The notes beneath the pieces are model-generated. The model was not told the DNA's origin. It did no database searches and was given only the letters and a program-made list of their open reading frames with translations. 6,139 bases of DNA from Devosia sp. (GTDB lineage: Bacteria; Pseudomonadota; Alphaproteobacteria; Rhizobiales; Devosiaceae): contig JAQGJI010000098.1 of the NCBI GenBank assembly GCA_028290685.1, forward strand, positions 1 through 6,139, given 5' to 3'. Below are positions 1 to 4,912 of this stretch, piece after piece; the stretch's first letter is position 1; every line of letters begins with the position of its first letter. The position numbers and the translations under genes are program-made.

Positions 1-383
1 GAGGAGTTCATCCAGCCCTCGATGGTGCCCGAAAGGCTGGGATAACCCTTGGCAACGTTTTCGCCAACAGCGCCGATATAGCCGGCGGCGGCGACGCGCT
101 GGCGCAGGGTAACGCCCAGATCGTGGCTCATGGTATCTCTTTGCGCCATCAGGCGGGCCTGCGAGCGGGCAGCGCTCGCAAGAAACCGATTATAGGCCCA
201 TGGCGGAGCGCCATTGGCGGCCCGCACCGCGTTGATGGCCGCCAGGATTTCCCCATCGGTCAGGGTTTCGGGCGTCGCACTGGCACTCCTGGGCAGCATC
301 GGAATGGTGCTGGCGCAGGCCGACAGGGCCGCGGCTGAAGCAAGAACAAGGAAACCGCGGCGGGTGAATGTCAGCATGCTCAT
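1..383 (-). CDS. CAP/SCP-domain (YkwD-like) lipoprotein with Tat-type signal, 3' part outside window
   Basis: This is a partial gene: 127 codons are visible and the frame stays open to the window edge. The N-terminus contains TRRGFLVLASAAALSACAS (residues 7-25), which combines a twin-arginine motif (R8-R9), a hydrophobic stretch and a lipobox LSAC with Cys23. I infer export by the Tat route and lipid anchoring. From about residue 43 the sequence fits the bacterial CAP (cysteine-rich secretory/PR-1) fold: a helix ILAAINAVRAANGAPPW, then MSHDLG (His87), QRVAAAGY, GENVAKGY (Glu108), and GWMNS at the edge. His87 and Glu108 match the first His and Glu of the family's cavity tetrad; the final His would lie just beyond the window. 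The biochemical role of bacterial CAP proteins is largely unsettled. It starts 7 bases after the kinase stop, so co-transcription is likely. An in-frame ATG at 404 (14-base overlap with the kinase) and one at 377 are alternative starts; none has a clear Shine-Dalgarno sequence. Confidence 0.85.
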   Translation of the reverse strand, partial: MSMLTFTRRGFLVLASAAALSACASTIPMLPRSASATPETLTDGEILAAINAVRAANGAPPWAYNRFLASAARSQARLMAQRDTMSHDLGVTLRQRVAAAGYIGAVGENVAKGYPSLSGTIEGWMNS

Positions 384-390
384 TGCGGGA

Positions 391-1242
391 TCAGGCTTGA
401 TCATAGGCGGTCAGGAGCAGCGGCAACATGGCCAGCTGGCTCGTAATGGGTTGCTCATGCTGCAGGGCCCAGCATGCCGACAGCGCCGCGTGGGCAGCCG
501 CCCAGCCCAGGATGCGCTTGCGGGGAAAACCCAGGCGCTGGGAAAACAGTTCTGACATGGCGGCGATCCGGCGCGGGTCCTTGACCAGCTCGTCTGCCCC
601 CGTGGGATTGTTCAAGGCGTTTGCCACTTCATAAACCGGGTCCCCCAAAAGGGCGCGCGGATCAATGGCCAGCCAGCCGCGCGGGCTGGAAATGATGTTG
701 TCGTGGTGCAGATCGCCATGGAGGGGAACCTGCGCGCTCGGGCGGTCGAACAGGGTCAGCGCCACTCCGGCAGCGCGGGCGAACAGATCGCGCGCGGTAT
801 AGGGCCAGGCCCGGACGTTGGTGGCAAAGAGCGGCGCGAAATGGTCGCGCAGGGGCAGCAAGTCCCTGGGGGCATCGGGGCGTGGGCGATGCAGATGGCC
901 CACCAGCGTGGCAAGGGCTATGCTGGCCTCCTCATCGCGCCCTTGCCGGACGGCGTCGCCCAGCGGAATGCCATCCAGCCATTCCATGAACAACGTGCCC
1001 GCGTGACGATCAAAGACGGTCGCCGCCCCCTCTCCGCCATACCAGTTCATCAGCTCGCCGCCACGCTGTTCGGCGTCGCCCTTGCCTGTCTTCAGGATCT
1101 TGAGAACTGCAAAATTGCGGCCGTTCTGCTCGACGCGGAAAATCCAGCTTGTTGCGGTTTCGGCAATGGGAACAGCCTTGGTCAACGACCAGCGGATCAG
1201 GGCGCGGCTGAGTGCGGTTTCGACGGGCGACTGATTCATCAT
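391..1242 (-). CDS. APH(6)/hydroxyurea-type phosphotransferase (aminoglycoside kinase-like)
   Basis: The 283-residue protein belongs to the aminoglycoside/hydroxyurea kinase family, related to streptomycin 6-phosphotransferases such as StrB. Visible motifs, numbered from the first Met of the chosen start: an ATP-binding Lys in FAVLKIL (K48), the catalytic loop HGDLHHDN (residues 175-182, Asp177 as catalytic base), and AIDPRALLGDP (about 192-202), whose Asp194 fits the metal-binding DFG equivalent. The last two blocks with their spacing are typical of the APH(6) branch. The family transfers phosphate from ATP to a hydroxyl of a small molecule in the cytoplasm. The true substrate cannot be read from sequence, and chromosomal homologues often confer no known resistance. 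Start: ATG-ATG at 1242 and 1239 is preferred. A TTG at 1311 would add 23 residues that look non-homologous, and it lies upstream of the transcription start predicted from the promoter at 1297-1324. The Shine-Dalgarno sequence is weak. It probably leads an operon with the CAP lipoprotein downstream. Confidence 0.85.
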   Translation of the reverse strand: MMNQSPVETALSRALIRWSLTKAVPIAETATSWIFRVEQNGRNFAVLKILKTGKGDAEQRGGELMNWYGGEGAATVFDRHAGTLFMEWLDGIPLGDAVRQGRDEEASIALATLVGHLHRPRPDAPRDLLPLRDHFAPLFATNVRAWPYTARDLFARAAGVALTLFDRPSAQVPLHGDLHHDNIISSPRGWLAIDPRALLGDPVYEVANALNNPTGADELVKDPRRIAAMSELFSQRLGFPRKRILGWAAAHAALSACWALQHEQPITSQLAMLPLLLTAYDQA

Positions 1243-1296
1243 AAAGCCATTAGAGCAGAAGGCGCGCCGGGATTGAACTGTCCCGCGCTCTTGGCT

Positions 1297-1324
1297 GTTA
1301 AACTTGCCCAAATGGTGGCGTCAA
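1297..1324 (-). promoter_or_regulatory. candidate sigma-70-type promoter for the kinase gene
   Basis: Read on the minus strand, TTGACG (1319-1324) is followed after 16 bases by TTTAAC (1297-1302), giving five of six and four of six matches to the classical -35 and -10 boxes. Transcription would begin near 1290, about 50 bases before the ATG-ATG start. The sequence just inside the predicted transcript (1264-1288) can fold into an 8-pair hairpin with one bulged base (arms GCGC+GGGA and TCCC+GCGC on the plus strand). This is a consensus match by eye only. Confidence 0.4.
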
Positions 1325-1443
1325 CCATTGAGTAACATTGCTGGTTTCCCCAACAGCAACCTTAAGCAACGGAACTTGGCTCTGGAAGCATTTTCTTATG
1401 GGCGCTGCGCGCACAGTAGCGGCTCAGACGAAGTCAGTTGGAA

Positions 1444-1450
1444 CAGGGGG
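1444..1450 (+). promoter_or_regulatory. Shine-Dalgarno sequence of the small membrane protein
   Basis: CAGGGGG ends six bases before the ATG at 1457. It is the best purine-rich match near any in-frame start and decides in favour of the short 56-residue product over the longer upstream extension. Confidence 0.55.
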
Positions 1451-1456
1451 TCCCAG

Positions 1457-1627
1457 ATGACGCAACAGGCTTACGATAAACGCCGGGACCGGCTCAACGA
1501 CATCCTGGCCGCCGACGAGACGCGCACCGGCATAGTGCGGCAGATCATCAATGGGTTCAGCGGGCTGTTGCTGTTGCTGGTAACAGGACTGGTCATCGTG
1601 CTGCTGGTGTTGTGGCGCTCGCCTTGA
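1457..1627 (+). CDS. small single-pass membrane protein, 56 residues, unknown function
   Basis: I do not recognise this family. The 56-residue protein has a charged, probably helical N-terminal part (residues 5-28, rich in Arg, Asp and Lys: YDKRRDRLNDILAADETR) and a strongly hydrophobic C-terminal segment from about residue 31 to 53 (FSGLLLLLVTGLVIVLLVLW), ending in RSP. This looks like a tail-anchored or single-span inner-membrane protein, probably with the N-terminus in the cytoplasm. The ATG at 1457 is preceded by AGGGGG at 1445-1450, six bases away, which fixes the start; a longer in-frame reading from 1304 lacks protein-like content upstream. It is the only credible plus-strand gene here, divergent from the kinase and convergent with tctA. 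A short hairpin follows the stop. Clean start, Shine-Dalgarno sequence and a proper membrane segment argue that it is real, although such short frames can arise by chance. Confidence 0.65.
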   Translation: MTQQAYDKRRDRLNDILAADETRTGIVRQIINGFSGLLLLLVTGLVIVLLVLWRSP

Positions 1628-1630
1628 CAA

Positions 1631-1656
1631 GTGCCGGGTTTGCTCTTTCCCGGCGC
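1631..1656. terminator. hairpin after the small gene, possible weak terminator
   Basis: Arms GTGCCGGG (1631-1638) and CCCGGCGC (1649-1656) pair over eight positions, including one G-U pair, around a 10-base pyrimidine-rich loop. It begins four bases after the stop of the 56-residue gene. No run of T follows on either strand, so classical intrinsic termination is doubtful. It may instead protect 3' ends between the converging transcripts. Confidence 0.4.
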
Positions 1657-1735
1657 GGCTAAGCAGACCGAAGCCGTGGGGCCTTGCGACAGACGATAAC
1701 GCCCACCTTGAGGCTATAGCGCAATCTCAGGATGG

Positions 1736-1756
1736 GTCCCGGCTCAAGGCCGGGAC
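1736..1756. repeat. REP-like dispersed palindrome downstream of tctA
   Basis: A perfect 8-base inverted repeat, GTCCCGGC (1736-1743) and GCCGGGAC (1749-1756), encloses the 5-base loop TCAAG. The core reads TCCCGGCCTTGAGCCGGGA on the minus strand, which matches from memory a palindrome scattered between genes in many alphaproteobacteria. When translated by accident it gives the tell-tale string VVPALSRDPS, as it does here on the minus strand. It lies about 35 bases past the tctA stop, a usual place for such elements at transcript ends. There is no T-run, so a role in 3' end stability is more likely than strict termination. The assignment to a repeat family is from recognition, because only one copy is in the window. 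Confidence 0.7.
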
Positions 1757-1791
1757 AACACCCCTGGGATGATAAAGGACGAACGCCCGCC

Positions 1792-3339
1792 TCAATCCTC
1801 GTCGCTCGCCATTTGCTGCAGGACGGCGCCTTTGCCGCGCAGGCGAAAGTAGAGAGGGATCAGCACGGCCATGGCAGCAATGACATAGAGGGTGATGGCA
1901 ATTGGCGAAGCGATCAGAACACTGGGATCGCCCTGACTGATGGCGAGTGCACGGCGCAGTTGCTGCTCGGAAAGTGGCCCCAGGATCAGCCCGATCACCA
2001 CCGGGGCAATAGGGTAGCCGAAGCGGCGCAGCCCAAAGCCCAGGAAACCGAAGGCGAGCAAGATCAAGAGCTCGAACGAGAATGGAATCGGCCCGAGCCG
2101 GCCCGACATAGCCCCGTTCGCGCCCAGTGTGCCCAGGGTGGCAAAAGTCAGAATACCCGCATAAAGCCAGGGCTTGGGGATGGTCAGCAGCTTCACCCAA
2201 AGCCCGATCAGGGGCAGGTTCAGCACCAAAAGCATGAAATTGGCGACCAGCAGGCTGGCGACGAGAGACCAGACCAGGGGAGCGTTGTTGGCAAACAGCA
2301 GCGGGCCTGGCTGCAGGCCGAACTGCTGGAACCCTGCCAGCATGATGGCAGCGGTGGCCGAAGTGGGCAGGCCCAGGGTCAAGAGCGGCACGAGGGTTCC
2401 AGCGGCCGAAGCGTTGTTTGCCGCTTCCGGACCGGCCACCCCCTCGATGGCGCCCTGCCCGAATTCTTCAGGATGCCTGGAAAGCTTGCGTTCGGCGGCA
2501 TAGGAAAAGAAGGTGCCGATTTCGGCACCGCCGGCGGGCATGGCGCCGATGGGAAAGCCGATGAACGTGCCGCGCAACCAGGCAGGCCAGGAGCGCTTCC
2601 AGTCGTCCAGCGTCATCCACACCGAGCCCTTGACGGCCAGCACCTCTTCCTTGAGGTGGGTGCGCGAGGAGGCAATGGCCAGCGTTTCCCCGATGGCGAA
2701 CAGGGCTACGGCAAGGGTCGTGACTTCGATGCCGTCAAGCAGATCGGGGATGCCGAACGCCAGGCGCGCCTGACCGGTTTGCAGATCGATGCCGATGACG
2801 CCAAGGCCAAGCCCGATAAACAGCGCCGTGACGCCGCGCAGGGCGCTGTCGCCAAAGGCCGCCGACACGGTGACGAAAGCCAGCACCATGAGTGCGAAAT
2901 AGTCGGCAGGACCAAATGCCAGTGCCGCCTTGACCACCCAGGGGGCGACAAAGGCCAGGGCCAGGGTGGCGATCAGGCCCGCCACGAACGAGCCTATGGC
3001 AGCCGTGGCCAGGGCCGGTCCGCCACGGCCCTTGCGGGCCATCTTGTTGCCCTCGAGCGCGGTAACGATGGAGGCGCTTTCGCCGGGCGTGTTGAGCAGG
3101 ATCGAGGTCGTCGAGCCGCCATACATGCCGCCATAGTAGATGCCGGCAAACATGATAAGCGAACCGGTGGGATCGAGCCGGTAGGTCACGGGCAGCAGCA
3201 GCGCCACGGTAAGCGCCGGGCCGATGCCGGGCAGCACGCCGACGGCGGTGCCAAGGGTGACGCCGATCAGGGCATACAGCAGGTTTTGCGCCTGCAGCGC
3301 GGCCAGCAGGCCATCTGCCAAAAGACCGAAGGTATCCAT
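1792..3339 (-). CDS. tctA: tripartite tricarboxylate transporter, large membrane subunit TctA
   Basis: This 515-residue polytopic inner-membrane protein is the translocating subunit of a TTT-family transporter, which takes up carboxylates from the TctC binding protein using an ion gradient. Conserved blocks are easy to see: GTAVGVLPGIGP (30-41), GIYYGGMYGGSTTSILLNTPGE (66-87, described here by its Gly-rich centre), GFPIGAMPAGGAEIGTF (261-277), EGVAGPEAANNAS (299-311) and LGLPTSATAA (322-331). The first and last blocks form the internally repeated signature of the family. Length matches the usual 500 or so residues. The start MDTFGLLADG is chosen because it aligns with the family N-terminus; the frame is open up to 3444, but that extension overlaps tctB and is not TctA-like. 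An AAAGAG stretch 9 bases upstream may serve as a weak ribosome binding site. The gap to tctB is 16 bases, so this is the last gene of the tctCBA operon. The actual substrate (citrate or another carboxylate) is not determinable here. Confidence 0.96.
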   Translation of the reverse strand: MDTFGLLADGLLAALQAQNLLYALIGVTLGTAVGVLPGIGPALTVALLLPVTYRLDPTGSLIMFAGIYYGGMYGGSTTSILLNTPGESASIVTALEGNKMARKGRGGPALATAAIGSFVAGLIATLALAFVAPWVVKAALAFGPADYFALMVLAFVTVSAAFGDSALRGVTALFIGLGLGVIGIDLQTGQARLAFGIPDLLDGIEVTTLAVALFAIGETLAIASSRTHLKEEVLAVKGSVWMTLDDWKRSWPAWLRGTFIGFPIGAMPAGGAEIGTFFSYAAERKLSRHPEEFGQGAIEGVAGPEAANNASAAGTLVPLLTLGLPTSATAAIMLAGFQQFGLQPGPLLFANNAPLVWSLVASLLVANFMLLVLNLPLIGLWVKLLTIPKPWLYAGILTFATLGTLGANGAMSGRLGPIPFSFELLILLAFGFLGFGLRRFGYPIAPVVIGLILGPLSEQQLRRALAISQGDPSVLIASPIAITLYVIAAMAVLIPLYFRLRGKGAVLQQMASDED

Positions 3340-3355
3340 CACTAAACTCTTTCGA

Positions 3356-3841
3356 TCAGGGAACGAGGCGCTCGATGGGCCCCATCGGCAGCGAGAGCTG
3401 CAGCCCGCGCGAGAAAACGAACCAGATGGAGAAGGCAAGGACAAAGCCGATCGGCAACGTCATCCACAGCGGCCCACGGCCAAATCCCTTGGCCACAAAG
3501 GCAAACAGCACTGCCGTGCCAACAGCAAAACCAGCCCAGCCGATCAGCAGCATCTGCGCGACCAGACCTCCGGCTATCCACAGGATGGGCCCGTACCGGA
3601 CTGGTTCACGTGCCGGAAAGGCGCCGCGCAAAGCCGATACTGCGGTGCCGATCGACAACAGGATCAGGCCGGCGGCGATTACATAGGGAAATACGGTGGG
3701 ACCGACCCGGGCCTGGATGGGTGGCACCCGCATGTTCGAGGTCTGCCAGATGATGACGCCAGCAATAGCCGCCAGCACCAGCGCTATAACAAACGCCGCC
3801 CCATCGGGGCGGCGCGAGATCGAGGGTTCGCTCAGGCTCAT
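3356..3841 (-). CDS. tctB: tripartite tricarboxylate transporter, small membrane subunit TctB
   Basis: The 161-residue membrane protein has hydrophobic segments at about 16-33, 51-71, 86-101, 102-117 and 128-144; the third and fourth are nearly continuous, so four or five spans are possible. The stretch VGPTVFPYVIAAGL (47-60) after the first span is the best family marker, and the C-terminal FSRGLQLSLPMGP also fits TctB. TctB proteins are poorly conserved, so position between tctC and tctA strengthens the call. TctB is needed together with TctA for transport, but its exact role is not well established. Its ATG overlaps the tctC stop in an ATGA arrangement (3838-3841), which indicates translational coupling, and its stop is 16 bases before tctA. 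Confidence 0.93.
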   Translation of the reverse strand: MSLSEPSISRRPDGAAFVIALVLAAIAGVIIWQTSNMRVPPIQARVGPTVFPYVIAAGLILLSIGTAVSALRGAFPAREPVRYGPILWIAGGLVAQMLLIGWAGFAVGTAVLFAFVAKGFGRGPLWMTLPIGFVLAFSIWFVFSRGLQLSLPMGPIERLVP

Positions 3842-4782
3842 TGCACCAGGCCAATGTCTTTCAGAATGGCTTCGGTAGCCGTGATGTCGGCAGCAAGCTG
3901 GGCATCAAAGGCTTCGCCGCCCAGGTACATGTCCTGCCAGCCATTGGTTTCCAGAATGCCCTGCCAGGTTGCAGAGGTTACCAGCTTTTCGATATCGGCA
4001 TCGATTGCGGCCTTCTCTTCGTCGGACAGGCCGGGAGCGGCAGCGACCATGCGCCAGTTTTCCACCACCAGATCAACACCGCTTTCGCTCAGCGTCGGAA
4101 TGTCGGAGCCCTCAAGGCGCTCGGCGCCGGTCGAGGCCAGTGCGCGCAGATCGCCCGACTGGATCTGGGCGTCGAACTCGCCCAGGCCGGAAATGCCGAC
4201 CGTGACCTGGCCGCCCAGAACCGCCGCAAGCGCTTCGCCACCGCCCGAATAGGCAATGTAATTGACCTTGGTGGGATCGACGCCAACGGTTTTGGCAAAC
4301 AGGCCCGCCGCAATGTGATCGACGCCGCCGGCGGAGCCGCCAGCCCAGGACACCGAGCCCGGATCGGCCTTGAGCATGGCAACCAGGTCATCAACGGTCT
4401 GCAATTCGGATGCAGCTGGAACCACGATCACGTCCGATTCCCCGGTGAGGCGGGCAATCGGGGTAACTTCGGCCAGCGAAACCGGCGAGGCATTGGTCAG
4501 GATGGCCCCGACCATCACATAGCCACCCACGATCAGCGCCTCGGGATTGCCGCTGTATTGATTGACGAACTGGGCAAGCCCAATGGTACCACCAGCACCA
4601 GGAACGTTGGTGACCTGAACATTGCCCGAAATACCCTCAGCCTGCAGGGCCTCCTGCATGGCGCGCGCGGTCTGATCCCAGCCGCCGCCGGGCGCTGCCG
4701 GGGCCATGATGGTGTAATCGGCCGCAAAGCCCGGAACAACGAGAGCGCCAGTCATCAGCGCGGCCAGAAAAAGCTTGTTCAT
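3838..4782 (-). CDS. tctC: periplasmic tricarboxylate-binding protein TctC (Bug family)
   Basis: The 314-residue product begins with a Sec signal peptide (MNKLFLAALMTGALVVPGFA, cleavage likely after A20 or A21). The mature protein has hallmarks of the TctC branch of Bug solute-binding proteins: APGGGWDQTAR (30-40), NVPGAGGTIG (59-68), and GGSAGGVDH (148-156) followed by YSGGGEALAAVLGG. Residues in the first two blocks line the carboxylate pocket in known Bug structures. It would capture a carboxylate in the periplasm and deliver it to TctA/TctB. The start is fixed by a strong AGGAGG at 4787-4792 and by the signal peptide; the spacing of four bases is slightly short. It is the first gene of the operon and overlaps tctB by four bases, with the candidate promoter and palindromes in the leader upstream. 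The ligand cannot be named, since Bug proteins bind citrate, other dicarboxylates, aromatic acids and amino acids with similar folds. Confidence 0.95.
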   Translation of the reverse strand: MNKLFLAALMTGALVVPGFAADYTIMAPAAPGGGWDQTARAMQEALQAEGISGNVQVTNVPGAGGTIGLAQFVNQYSGNPEALIVGGYVMVGAILTNASPVSLAEVTPIARLTGESDVIVVPAASELQTVDDLVAMLKADPGSVSWAGGSAGGVDHIAAGLFAKTVGVDPTKVNYIAYSGGGEALAAVLGGQVTVGISGLGEFDAQIQSGDLRALASTGAERLEGSDIPTLSESGVDLVVENWRMVAAAPGLSDEEKAAIDADIEKLVTSATWQGILETNGWQDMYLGGEAFDAQLAADITATEAILKDIGLVQ

Positions 4783-4785
4783 ATT

Positions 4786-4792
4786 TCCTCCT
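4786..4792 (-). promoter_or_regulatory. strong Shine-Dalgarno sequence of tctC
   Basis: AGGAGGA on the minus strand lies just before the tctC ATG and is the clearest ribosome binding site in the window. It supports high translation of the binding protein, which is normally needed in excess over the membrane subunits. Confidence 0.8.
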
Positions 4793-4828
4793 ATGTCAGA
4801 TTTGGAACGTCTCTGCGTTCGCTACCAC

Positions 4829-4856
4829 AAAGTACGAACCCGTCAACCGGGGTCAA
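4829..4856 (-). promoter_or_regulatory. candidate promoter of the tctCBA operon
   Basis: On the minus strand TTGACC (4851-4856) is followed after 16 bases by TACTTT (4829-4834). Transcription would start near 4822, leaving a leader of about 40 bases before tctC. A second TTGAC copy at 4841-4846 (TTGACG) lies ten bases further in but has no convincing -10 partner. This is a consensus match by eye; the -35 box is good and the -10 box mediocre. Confidence 0.4.
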
Positions 4857-4860
4857 CGGG
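4839..4860. promoter_or_regulatory. imperfect inverted repeat over the tct -35 region, possible operator
   Basis: Twenty-two bases form a near-palindrome. The outer arms CCCGT and ACGGG and the inner arms ACC and GGT pair; two inner positions and the centre do not. It covers the candidate -35 box, where a repressor or activator of the transporter operon could bind. No regulator gene is in the window to connect with it. Confidence 0.35.
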
Positions 4861-4866
4861 CAGGGA

Positions 4867-4884
4867 CAATCTGGGCCAAGATTG
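4867..4884. promoter_or_regulatory. 18-base near-perfect palindrome upstream of the tct promoter
   Basis: CAATCTGGGCCAAGATTG pairs at eight of nine positions (arms CAATCT and AGATTG, inner GGCC). It sits 11 bases upstream of the candidate tct -35 box and 28 bases after the stop of the GGDEF-EAL gene. It could be an activator or repressor site, or a 3' hairpin of the upstream transcript; the lack of a T-run on the minus strand makes an intrinsic terminator unlikely. Confidence 0.4.
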
Positions 4885-4912
4885 CGCCAAACCCTCCCCG
4901 ATGGCAATGGCG

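Noticed and set aside
214..555. Plus-strand open frame across the kinase and CAP gene junction
   Set aside because: It overlaps two supported minus-strand genes. Its content is a shadow of the signal-peptide and kinase C-terminal codons.
391..1242. Calling the kinase a streptomycin resistance gene (strB)
   Set aside because: The motifs place it in the broad APH(6)/hydroxyurea family only. There is no strA partner or mobile context, and the substrate cannot be inferred.
1243..1311. N-terminal extension of the kinase from a TTG codon
   Set aside because: The added residues (ending SNGF) do not resemble the family N-terminus, and they lie upstream of the likely transcription start.
703..1335. 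Open frame of 210 codons on the plus strand opposite the kinase
   Set aside because: It is antisense to the conserved kinase motifs, with no ribosome binding site and no protein-like pattern.
1732..3345. Open frame of 537 codons on the plus strand opposite tctA
   Set aside because: It is the antisense of a clear tctA gene. Its product is rich in Gln, Gly, Arg and Asp with no domain-like pattern, a usual by-product of GC-rich codon use.
3340..3444. N-terminal extension of TctA
   Set aside because: It overlaps the end of tctB in another frame and is Ser/Arg-rich, unlike the TctA N-terminus, which begins at MDTFGLLADG.
4805..4820. Inverted repeat GAACG-N6-CGTTC in the tctC leader
   Set aside because: Only five base pairs around a six-base loop. 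This is weak and expected by chance, so it is not called as a regulatory element.
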